The notes under the pieces are model-generated. The model was not told where the DNA came from. It was given only the letters and a program-made list of their open reading frames with translations, and made no database searches. 64,000 nucleotides of DNA from Ailanthus altissimus (Eukaryota > Streptophyta > Magnoliopsida > Sapindales > Simaroubaceae). This document shows, piece by piece, positions 29,654-39,726 of this stretch. Numbering within the stretch: the stretch's first letter is position 1; every line of letters begins with the position of its first letter. The stretch spans positions 24,801,501 to 24,865,500 of the forward strand of contig OX327709.1 in NCBI GenBank assembly GCA_946807835.1, in the 5' to 3' direction. The translations under genes were made by a program, and so were the position numbers.

Positions 29654-29839
29654 GTCAAAAGGTGTTGTAAAGTTAAGTCATATGGGTAGTTGTTGTTAAT
29701 AGATAAGATTAAACTTTAAATGTAAAATTTATAAAATCGACTATGGGTGGTTAGTTGTTATTGGAGAAAACGTTTGAGGTTGATATAAAACATTTAAAAA
29801 TAACAATTACAATAAATATGTACAAGTCGTTGTGATTGT

Positions 29840-30440
29840 GGCTCATGTCTTCTTCTGGTTTTACGTCAAGAAACGACTTAAACGCCCTCTATGGGTCGGG
29901 GATAGACTTCCCATCCAATTTTTTTATAAATTGGCAAACGGAGTCTTTTAAAGTCAGATTCTCGAGACTGTATCGCTCATGTTGTTTTAGGAATATGTCC
30001 TATAATTCACGAATTGCAATATGCACATATCCACTATGATGCATCTCAAGAATCGATAAGATATCATCTAAAGACTCCTTACTCAAGCCATCCTTAATTA
30101 ACCTAATTTTATCTTTACAATTTATAGGCACCATTCCTAAAGTGCAGCAACGTGTGTTGCAAGTTATGCGTGCACACTTGTAACAAACACTTAATCTTTT
30201 TGCCCTTCGATTTTTTGCAAAATAGCTTTTACCTAAGCCAAACATGTAGAAAATTAATGAGTCTGAAAACTCACTTGCCAATCGAATTTTGGTTTCAATT
30301 AACCAACGTACATCAGTAGGTATATTCATAATCATTAATAACCTTAATCTTTCACATCTTGGTAAAAAAAATTTAAGGCATTTTGAGGCAATGAGAAAAA
30401 ATATTTTTTCAAATTCTTTAAAATGTCATCCATTTTTTTT
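29840..30440 (-). pseudogene. unidentified broken frame with a Cys-rich motif, upstream of LOG copy 1
   Basis: A minus-strand frame, open at 30335-30000 and continuing past stops to about 29840, begins near RWLIETKIRLASEF. It contains FGLGKSYFAKNRRAKRLSVC followed by CYKCARITCNTRCC, a possible zinc-binding cluster, then an IAIREL...LENLTLKDSVCQFI helix-rich tail. I do not recognise the family with confidence. Its place upstream of LOG on the same strand parallels the pararetrovirus-like frame upstream of LOG copy 2, so it may be another part of the same kind of virus-like unit. At least two in-frame stops mark it as dead. Confidence 0.45.
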
Positions 30441-30639
30441 ATAAAAAAAAGAAGAAGTGAAGATATCAGTTATTATGAGAAATTGACAAAACTGACTTGA
30501 AATGTCACGGAGTACCATTATCCGCCACTTAACCGGTGTACAAAATAAAATTTTAATAAAAATACTAAATTAACTTGTAAGTATGAAAAAAAATAAAGTT
30601 ACAAAAATAATAAATATGTAAAACAAAGATTAAATGGTC

Positions 30640-31357
30640 TCGTAACTAGAGTCAGACAGGGATACAAATTCTTAATAAAAAAAATAGTTTTCTAGAAATG
30701 GCTTGAGTTTTTGTCCATTTACCTTAAACACATTACTATTTCTAGGATTTTCAATGTCAATTGTTTCATAAGGGTACACATGTTTCACAATAAAAGGGCC
30801 ACTCCATCTTGATCTTTATTTTCTAGGGAATATGTGATGTCAAGAATTATAAAGCAAAATATTCTAACTAACATCAAATATTTTTCTTTGAATTGTTTTG
30901 ATCATGAAAAGATTTGATTTTAGCTTTATGAATTTTTGAATTCTCATATGTATCATTTCTCAAATTTTCAAGTTCATTTATTTGTAAATTATGTCTCTGT
31001 CCAATAGAATCAATATTTGCGTTGAAAGTTTTAATGGCCCAGTAGGCTTCATGCTTAAGTTCCACAAGTAGGTGACAAAGTTTCTCATAAACTATTCTAT
31101 AAAGAGACATACCCAATGAAATTTTAAAAGCGGTTCTATAAGCCCAAAGTACATCATTAAGTTTTAAAGATCAATCTTTGCGATTTTGGTTTACAATTTT
31201 TTTCCAAAATTTGTTTTATCTTCGTATTTGCTAATTTAACTTGTCTACCTGTTTGAGGATGATAAAGGGTGACAATTTTATGAGTAAAGTTTTTTCATTA
31301 ATGTTTCAAATGATTTATTACAAAAGTGCTTACCTTCATCACTTATAATGGCTAGAT
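30640..31357 (-). pseudogene. Ty3/gypsy (Tat/Athila-type) integrase C-terminal remnant
   Basis: Minus-strand frames give, in order, LAIISDEGKHFCNKSFETLM, a YHPQTGRQV block (frameshifted), a DVLWAYRTAFK-like block, then GMSLYRIVYEKLCHLLVELK, HEAYWAIKTFNANIDSIGQR and LQINELENLRNDTYENSKIH. The tail SGPFIVKHVYPYETIDIENP ends in KVNGQKLKPFLENYF. These are the hallmark segments of Athila/Tat integrases. Multiple frameshifts are present. Confidence 0.8.
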
Positions 31358-31360
31358 CTA

Positions 31361-31544
31361 CTATAAAATAAATCTAAGGTCTTACAAATAAACCCACTAC
31401 TAATAGTATGCCCTTAATATATATAAACAATATTAATAACAATATATAAATTAAGAATTATCTACATAAAAATAAAATATGAATATTTTACATATATATA
31501 TATAAATATTTATTCTTTTCGGTGTTGGATAAGTGGTTACTATA
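31361..31544 (-). repeat. fragment of an LTR-G terminus
   Basis: On the minus strand this starts (T)ATAGTAACCACTTATCC and follows the first ~185 bp of the LTR-G sequence, including the TATATATTGTTATTA and GGGTTTATTTG blocks. It ends at the integrase remnant. No target duplication was seen. Confidence 0.65.
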
Positions 31545-32005
31545 TGCTGTCTCAAAGGTATCCCCACCTTATACGAGACGTTGCCAACCCTCTTGGCAAC
31601 AAGAAATGGCCCCTCACCCCTATGGTCAAGGCCCTTGTAAAGTAGACGTGATGTCTTGCGTTGTGGTAAAAGTATCGCCTCCATCACCAAGTCCCCTACA
31701 CGATGCTTGACATGCCGCTACTTATCTCTACCCCACTTTTTATGTTGAACGCGTACACCATATGACGCCATGAGTTGCTAAGTGATACTCATACTCGACA
31801 ACTCCTTGAGCTGCCCCCGTAACTCATTTAATTCTAGTTAAGGCCTCTGTACTTTAGTTGGTAGCGTAAACCCGAGCTCCAACTTTTCCCTATGCTTAAT
31901 TTCACCTATTTGTGACTGCTTATGTGGTATAACAGTTAGCATGACCTTGTTGTGCTGGCCGAGAACTTTCGCAACCCTTGTTGGTAGTTTTTCTCGCCTC
32001 TTGTC
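31545..32005 (-). pseudogene. gypsy pol relic: RT N-terminus joined directly to integrase C-terminus
   Basis: Reading the minus strand, EKLPTRVAKVLGQHNKVM and LNELRGQLKEL match the segment just before and at the start of gypsy reverse transcriptase, ending at a decayed APYG-VLFQKK-like motif (ASYGVRVQHKK). It is followed at once by RHVKHRVGDLVM and HRGEGPFLVAKRVGNVSYKV, the end of integrase. Everything between, the RT core, RNase H and most of integrase, is missing. Stops are present. Confidence 0.7.
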
Positions 32006-34278
32006 TGTTGTGTGATATGGTGTGTGATGTGTATAGATGTGTATAATTTCAAAAATTAAATATGCAACGGAAGTATTCATACATATTAAACAATATGTAA
32101 CATATTCAAGCATGTATGATCATTCAAGTACATACATATCTCATATATATATTTCATGCATGATATAAAATGAATAACAAATAAATAACCTACCCGGATA
32201 TAAAGGTAGCTTTACAATTCTTCAAGAACTCCAAGCTTCAATTTGTTGAGCTCACCTTGAAGTGTTCCCTTGCACAATTCTAGTTCACAACTAAATCAGG
32301 TGGGATTGTGAAGCTAGAATGGCAGCCTTGAATTTTCAGCAAATGATTGTTTTAACACTTAAAACAATTTGTCCTTATGAATGAGTACTACCAAGAGATG
32401 AGAAGAATTAGATGTTTTCTATAGTTATTTACAACTCTATATGTTGTACCTTGGTAAGCCTTTGCATTTTCTCTCAACACTTTGAGAAAAACACTTAGGA
32501 AAAGCTCTCAATTCTCTCTCCTTTCTCCTAGAACGAATTTCACTCTATTTTGCACACATTGAACTTTTTCAATTCTTTCTTAAGTGCAAAGAATGATTTC
32601 TCTTAGTGCTCTACCACCACTTAACCATGTTTGTAATTACAAACATTAATCTATCATATTTTTCACTCACCAATTTGATTCAACCAATTGAATCAATTTC
32701 TAGAGAGTAAATGACATTTAATCAATGTTAAGTGGTTTTACCACTTCCTTAGTGCATCATTTAAGAATTACAATGTGGTAAACTTTCCTTATTATTAATA
32801 ACAAGTGCATTCTCCATTAGTAAATGGTGTTTGCCACTTATTCTAATTAATAATAATAATTTGATTAATATATAAAATATTAATAATTCAAAACTATTTT
32901 GAATATTTACTTTTACCATATATGTATTTACCAAGTAAGGTAAATAGGTAAATACATGGTAAATTATTTATGGAGCAAGATTATGTCACTTGTTAATTTC
33001 TTATTGGTTAACAACTCTTGTAAACCAATAATGTGTTTTACCTTCAATTATTGACAAGTGAATAATAAAAAGAACCTTGAAACATTTTTCATTTTGCTGG
33101 AAATTGTTGGATTAATTGTTCAATCCAATTCGCCGCCCCAGTGCACAACGAGTACACTTCATATTGTGAGACTCTCTAGGTCCATGCCCGATTTGTCATA
33201 TGAAACTATTTCACACGTCCGTGAACAATGTCCCACACACATGTTACAGATATTACAAAATGGCGCATTAGACCATACAAGTTGAGGTTATATCATATTC
33301 GTATAATCATTCCATCATAAATATCCTAGAAGAGCGGAGATATAGATCAACACCGTCAAGTCTCCATGTGCTCAACCATAAACTTATCTCTAGATTAGTA
33401 TTTCAATAAATAATATCCGTAAACACTTTTACGTTATTATTTTTTCGAGAATAAAATTAATTCTTGGATATGTCTGCTTATGGCCATAAGACTTTTTGAA
33501 ATACAATCTTAGAGTTACAGGATATTTTACTCACCCAATTGAGTTGATGGATCCCATATCTGTACACACCGGACTCCATGAGCATCGGACCATACCCAGC
33601 GACACCCAGCGGTCAGACCATGAAAGGTATCTGACATGTGTGGAACCAAAGTATGATGGATCACTCACAAGCCCACCGTGGCACTCAGGTCTAAGGACCA
33701 CGAATACTACTCAACTCGAAAGATCCTCCATTGACGGCTTTATAGGATGTCTATTGGAGATCTTTGTGAGTCTGTTCAATATTCAGTCCTTACTGAATAC
33801 TTGTATCTCTATACGAGTTTCCACTAAACTCATGGTCTGCTAAGATTAACCATCTGGACTATCTAGATATAGATATACACTGATCTATATATATATATAT
33901 ATATTAAGATCTTCACTAGCAGACCCGCATTAGTGAAGGTAGATCAGGAACATTAAATTTAAGAACATATTTGCATAACAACATTTCTTAGCACCATTTG
34001 CAACCCATTGCAACTATGTCATTATTAATATATTCTTAGGTCTTTGTCCCATTTCAGACAAGGCTCTAACTCTTTAGATTTTACTAACTCTTAGTTCTGA
34101 TCTAAACTCCTTTAGATCAGATCTGAACTCGTTCAGATCATACAATGTCTAAAACGTTACAAGCATCTTACCATATTTATAAATAAAATAATTAGTGATT
34201 TATTGAAATCATAAATGTATAAACATAAAGCAAATATTTATACATAAAAGGGATGGCACGTAAGCACAAATCCCAACA
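32006..34278 (-). repeat. left (3') LTR of copia element B
   Basis: Starts TGTTGTGTGATATGG and ends AAATCCCAACA. It aligns closely with 39729-41782 plus 52120-52327. In transcriptional sense it begins TGTTGGGATTTGTGC. Open frames in it are not conserved coding sequence. Diverged relatives are at 22140-22929 and, in the opposite orientation, 55407-61131. Confidence 0.88.
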
Positions 34279-34292
34279 ACTCCCACTTGCTT
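34279..34292 (-). other. polypurine tract of copia element B
   Basis: On the minus strand AGCAAGTGGGAG directly precedes TTGTTGGG at the LTR edge, the position expected for plus-strand priming. Confidence 0.6.
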
Positions 34293-37200
34293 TAGTGCCA
34301 TTCACGATGGTATCTTATACCCACTGACTCCACATGTCTTTCAAATATTTTTGGAGTTAAGGCCTTAGTAAGTGGGTCCGCTACATTATTCATAGAGTCT
34401 ACTCTACGAACTATTACATCTCCTCTAGCCAAGATTTCTCTTATGATATGGTATTTTCTTTCCACATGCTTAGACTTTTGGTGTGCTCTTGGCTCTTTTG
34501 CTTGTGCAATGGCTCCGTTGTTATCGCAGAACAATGGTATAGGATCCATTGAACTCGGAACTATTCCAAGTTCAGCGATAAACTTGCGTATCCAAACCGC
34601 TTCTTTTGCTGCTTCTGATGCTGCAATATATTTTGCCTCTGTTGTGGAATCAGCGGTCGATGACTGTTTGTTACTCTTCCAACTGACTGCTGCACCATTG
34701 AGAATGAATACATATCCAGATGTAGACTTTCTATCATCTAGATCAGATTAAAAATCTGAATCTGTGTATCCTCTCAACACTAGGTCATTTTCTCCATAAA
34801 TCAAAAACTTGTCCTTAATACCCTTAAGATATTTTAGGACATGTTTCACTGCCATCCAATGGCCTTCGCCTGGATTAGACTGATAGCGGCTTGTAACACT
34901 TACAGCCATACTGATATCAGGTCTCGTACACATCATGGCATACATCAGACTTCCCACAGCTGATGCATAAGGTATACTAGACATTCTAACATTTTCATCT
35001 TCACTCTGAGGACATATTTTCCTCGAAAGATGAATGTCATGTCTAAAAGGTATGTTAGCTGTCTTACAGTTACTGAAACTATACCTTTCCAAGACATTAT
35101 CTATGTACGATGATTGGGAGAGTCCTATAAGCCTCCTAGCTCTATCTCTATAAAGCTTTATACCTAGTATATAGGAAGCCTCTCCCAAATCCTTCATGGA
35201 GAAATTCTTACTTAGGTAACTTTTGACTGATTGCAACATACCAATATCGTTTCCGATAATGAGTATGTCATCCACATATAGAACCAAGAAGACTACCATA
35301 CTCCCACTGCTCTTTTTATACACACATGATTCTTCTTCGTTCTTGATGAAACCAGACCCTCTGATTACCTCATCAAAACGAAGATTCCAGCTTCGGGAAG
35401 CTTGCTTAAGTCCATAGATAGACTTCTTTAGTTTACATATTAGACCAGAAGTTTGGCTGGATGTAAAACCTTCGAGTTGTTCCATATAGATTTCTTCCTC
35501 AAGATATCCATTTAAGAACGCTGTTTTCACATCCATTTGCCAAATTTCATAGTCATAATACGCAGCAATTGCTAGTAAAATCCGAATTGACTTAAGCATC
35601 GCTACTGGTGAGAAGGTTTCCTCATAGTCGATCCCAGATCGTTGAGTATAACCTTTCGCCACCAATCGGGCTTTGAAATTCTCCACTTTCCCATCGAGCC
35701 CACGCTTCCGCTTGTAGATCCATTTACAACCGATAGGAACAATTCCTTCAGGAAGCTCAACCAAGTCCCAGACTTGATTGTGATGCATAGAGTCAATTTC
35801 AGATTTCATGGCCTCTTGCCATTTTCCCGAATCGATGTCCAACATCGCCTCTTTGTAAGTTAAAGGATCATTTTCTTCAATCAAGAAAACATCAAGAGCA
35901 CATTTAGATATGGAACCATACCTTTCAGGTGGCCTTGATATCCTTTCTGACTTACGTGGAGGGTGTGTTAAAGGTATTCTGCTTGATTGAGCCTGAAGTT
36001 CCATTGTTGGTTCATTTTCATTCTGATTGAGTTCATCTAACTCAATCTTTCTACAATCTCCACGATTCAGGAGAAACTCTTTCTCTAGAAAAGTGGCATA
36101 ACGAGATACAAACACGTTTCGTTCTTCTGGATCATAGAATTGGTATCCCATTGAATTCTTGGGATATCCAATGAACCTGTACTTGTAACCTTTAGGTGCA
36201 AGTTTATCCTGTTGCGTAACTTTTACGTAAGCAAGACAACCCCAAATCTTAACATATTTAAGACTTGGTTTCCTTCCAGTCCATATCTCATGTAGAGTGG
36301 ATGGAATGGCTTTTGATGGAACTCTATTCAATAAATGAGCAGCAGTTTCTAGTGCATATCCCCACAGATATTCAGGGAGATCAGTGAAGCTCATCATCGA
36401 TCGAACCATATCCAATAAAGTCCGATTCCTCCTCTCCAAAACACCATTGTGTTGTGGAGTACCTGGAGGACTATACTGAGCGAGAATCCCATTCTCCTTT
36501 AAATAATCTGAAAATTCACTGCTCATGTATTCACCCCCTCGATCTGATCTAAGGCATTTGATATACATTCCGGTTTGTTTCTCTACTTCATTTCAAAACT
36601 CTTTGAACTTTTCAAAAGTTTCTGACTTGTGTTTGATAAGAAACACATATCCATATCGTGACAGATCATCGATAAAGATAACAAAGTATCGAAAAACACC
36701 CATAGCAGTGTGATTCATTGGACCACATACATCACTATGTATTAGTTCCAATAAATTAGTGGCACGGTGTCCAACACCAATAAATGGAGCCTTGGTCATT
36801 TTCCCTTGAATACAAGATTCACAAACTGGATATGATTCTATGGTCAGATCAGGTATCCGACCATCCTTAACCAGACGGGATAGGCGTCTTACCCCTATAT
36901 GACCTAATCTCATATGCCACAATTCTGTATCATTTAAAGTTCCCGCACTATTTTTAGCATTCACTTGTACATTCATGACATTTTCTGTTGTATCTAATAT
37001 GTAATGCCCATTTATCAACTGACATTCAGCTAACAAAACATTATTCAAATCATACAAGCATAAGGAACGATTCCTAACACGCATATGATATCCTTCATTG
37101 TCCAATACAGGAATTGAAATAATTTTCCGGATAATGTTTGGCACATAATAACAATTATTCAATACAACAATTTTATTACATGGAAGCATCAAATTGAAAC

Positions 37201-38251
37201 ATCCAATAGCCTCGACCTGTAGGAAATCTCCATTTCCAACACGAAGCTGTACTTCTCCTGGTTGTAACTTTTTAACTTCCTTCAGACCCTGCAACACATT
37301 GCAGATGTGAAAAGGACAAGCGGTATCTAATACCCAACCAAAGCTAGCATCAAATGCTAAGGAAATATCAATAAAAGATAAGTGTATACCTGATGGTGTC
37401 TTCTTAATCATGGCAAGGTACTTTGGGCAGTTTCGCTTCCAATGCCCATCCTCACTGCAATGGAAACATTTTCCACTTGCTTTGTTCTTTCGTGGGTGCT
37501 TGGATATGTATTGCTTTCGAGGACCCATTCTAGGTGCATGCATTACTTTCCGTTTATTCTTTCCTTTGGACTTCTTAGAAGTCCTTCGGGTAGATGATGA
37601 AGCACCCTGAACATAGAGGACCGAGCCCCCTTTGTTCATGTCCTCCTGAGCAGTTATTAGCATGTTATGCAGTTCAGCATAAGTAGGAGTCAATCCTTGC
37701 ATATTGTAATTCATTATGAACGGTGCAAATGACCCTGGAAGTGATTGGAGAATCAAGCTATTCCCCAATCCATTGCTCAGTATGAGATCCATTGTCTCCA
37801 GCCTCTCAATGTATGAAATCATTTTGAGGACATGAGGACTTACTGGACTGCCCTCAGGTAGTTTAGCTTGAAAAAGCGATTTGGCAACCCTATACATTTC
37901 AAATTGAGGTCGGTCACCAAATAACTCTTTCAGGTGGAGCATGATACTCCCAGCATTGTCCATGTGGACATGCTCCCTTTGGAGCTCCGTAGACATAGAC
38001 CCGAGAATGTACGATTTGACTTTCAAATCGTCATCCAACCATTTCCGATATGTCTCCTTTTCTTCTGGGGAAGCATTATCAGAAATAGCTTGTGGCATGC
38101 GCTGATCAATAACATATCCAAGCTTTTCAGAATCTAGAACTATTCTGAGATTCATAAGCCAAATAGCATAATTTTCTGCACCTTTTAGTTGGTGCGCATC
38201 AAGGATGTGAGCTAAAGTGTTGTTTGAAGCCATTTGATCTTCACAAGACAA
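34292..38251 (-). pseudogene. copia element B gag-pol, one frame with two stops
   Basis: A single minus-strand frame of about 1,320 codons runs from about 38251 to the stop at 34292. Gag comes first, with the zinc knuckle CFHCSEDGHWKRNC (about 37470-37430). Protease is WVLDTACPFHIC (about 37345-37310). Gag-pre-integrase and the HHCC region have LWHMRLGHIGVRRL and CESCIQGK. The integrase core includes IHSDVCGP, IDDLSRYGYV and CLRSDRGGEYMSSEF. Reverse transcriptase has YDYEIWQMDVKTAFLNG and LYVDDILIIGND (catalytic YVDD intact). RNase H has [25 protein letters not shown] and [12 protein letters not shown]. Two in-frame stops interrupt it: TGA near 36590 (end of the integrase core) and TAA near 34750 (inside RNase H). 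Everything else reads open, so this is a young copy that lost function recently. The first Met could be the second ATG (MASNNTL...). Confidence 0.9.
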
Positions 38252-38433
38252 AAGAAAAAGATGTTAGCGGAATATTTCAATCACTAATAAATAACGTTTT
38301 AGATCATGGGTATAACAGTTATACAATTTTTAATCTAAAAACGCCCTCCCACTATTTTACGTAATCCCTTTAACCTCTCAAACGGGAAAACGATAGTTTA
38401 AGAATTCTTTAAACTATATAGTGAAAAGTGGAT

Positions 38434-38768
38434 CCCTTTGGCATTTACTTTAGCTGCACACTATAGCGATCTAGGCCTTAGTAAACCCAAAAGGTAGACA
38501 ACTCTTATCAATTGCATCTCATGCAACCTCTTAACACTTGATCCTAAACACATCTTATCCGCACACTTTAGCGATCTAGGATAAGTGTATTCCAGATTTA
38601 CTTATCAATCATTGAATATATGTTATTGTTATTAACCGCACACTTTAGCGATCTAGGGTAATACTTTAACATATATTTATCACATCTAATGTTTAAACGA
38701 TATAGCCCAAGTCACACCAATCAATCCCTCACACTTTAGCGATCTTGGAAAAGAATCGAAGTGACTTG
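38434..38768 (-). ncRNA. four covarying stem-loops in the copia-B leader RNA
   Basis: In the untranslated leader between PBS and gag, the 20-mer GCACACTTTAGCGATCTAGG (plus strand) occurs four times with small changes: 38456-38475, 38561-38580, 38638-38657 and 38729-38748. Each copy is enclosed by a different inverted repeat. They are CCCTTTGG/CCAAAAGG plus TTTACT/AGTAAA (38434-38494), CTTATCC/GGATAAG (38554-38585), AATATATGTT/AACATATATT plus an ATTAACC/GGGTAAT inner pair (38615-38677), and CAAGTCAC/GTGACTTG (38708-38768). A conserved loop with unlike but self-complementary stems is strong evidence for selected RNA structure. The role is unknown: Gag binding and packaging, dimerisation or translation control are possibilities. 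Confidence 0.7.
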
Positions 38769-38902
38769 TCTAATATCGTATTGATAAGACGGATCATATT
38801 TAACATTATATCATAATGAAAATATTACAATCTGATTAAGAGAGATTTTATTACATACTCATTTTATCCAAATGAATAATATAGATCATTTATACATAAA
38901 GA

Positions 38903-38961
38903 AATACGCAATCACAACTAACCCCCACCAATAGGGCTCCCATTGTGATTATCAGCGTATT
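38903..38961 (-). other. further long hairpin in the copia-B leader
   Basis: AATACGC (38903-38909) pairs with GCGTATT (38955-38961), and the inner AATCACAA pairs with TTGTGATT. An outer GATCAT/ATGATC pair lies at 38884 and 38965. The loop is C-rich (about 25 nt). It lacks the 20-mer found in the four upstream stem-loops. Confidence 0.55.
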
Positions 38962-39054
38962 TTAATGATCACATCATGTTATAAAAACTATTGAAGTACA
39001 ATACAGCAATAAAATAAGTCAAAACATGATAAATAAATTAAAAAAAAATTTCCA

Positions 39055-39480
39055 GAAACAGTGATGAACGCTGCGGCGCTAAAACACGGGCGCTGCAGCG
39101 TTCATAAAATTAATCTGGGCACGGGGGCGCCCAGAAGTAAGCGCCACGGCGCTGGCCAAATAGTGGTCTGGCGCTGCAGCGCCATATATCTAGCGCCTCG
39201 GCGTTGGATATAATATCAGCCGGCGCTGCAGCGCCCATATCCCAGCGCCTCAGCGCTCAATTCCAGTATGTGGGCGCCGCAGCGCTCATAGGCTGTAGCC
39301 GGGGCGCTGGCCAAAATTAGGCTGGCGCCGCAGCGACCGCTAGCTAGTGCCTCAGCACTGGATTCTAGTATTTGGGCGCCGCAGCGCTCATATATTGTCG
39401 CCGGGGCGCTGGCCAAAATTAGGCTGGCCCCTCAGCGACCGCTAGCTAGCGCCTCAGCGCTGGACACTGTTACTGTGTCC
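39055..39480. repeat. GC-rich tandem repeat in the copia-B leader
   Basis: This region stands out from the AT-rich surroundings. Words such as GGCGCTGCAGCGCC, GGGCGCCGCAGCGCTCATA and CGCTGGCCAAAATTAGGCTGGC recur. The clearest unit is about 122 bp, repeated from about 39272 to 39480. A minus-strand frame (39416-39216) encodes a repeated SAPAT-YERCGA-ILE-SAEAL peptide, probably a by-product of the repeat. Many units are palindromic (GCGCTGCAGCGC) and could fold. Confidence 0.75.
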
Positions 39481-39714
39481 AGTGCACTAAAATCAATTTT
39501 CTTCTTTTCCGGCACCCAAATCAACCAATTTAAAACATGATCAAATATCATATAAACAATTTTAAATACCAACATATCCAAGAATTCATAAAATATCAAC
39601 ATATTCAATCTTAAACATCAACATGCTTGAAATCAAACATCATCATGTTGTTCATCAATATAACATCAACATGTTAACTACAACAACATCAAACAGCAAA
39701 CACCATATCAGCAT

Positions 39715-39726
39715 GCTCTGATACCA
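39715..39726 (-). other. primer-binding site of copia element B
   Basis: GCTCTGATACCA, the reverse complement of TGGTATCAGAGC (initiator tRNA-Met), two bases from the right LTR. Confidence 0.85.

Noticed and set aside
33496..33843. 115-codon frame in the copia-B left LTR, repeated at 41248-41547
   Set aside because: Runs antisense to the element through LTR sequence; duplicated with the LTR and lacking any protein family signature.
38456..38748. Possible CRISPR-like array (four spaced copies of a 20-mer)
   Set aside because: The genome is that of a plant, the spacing is uneven, and each copy lies in its own stem; it fits RNA structure in a retroelement leader instead.
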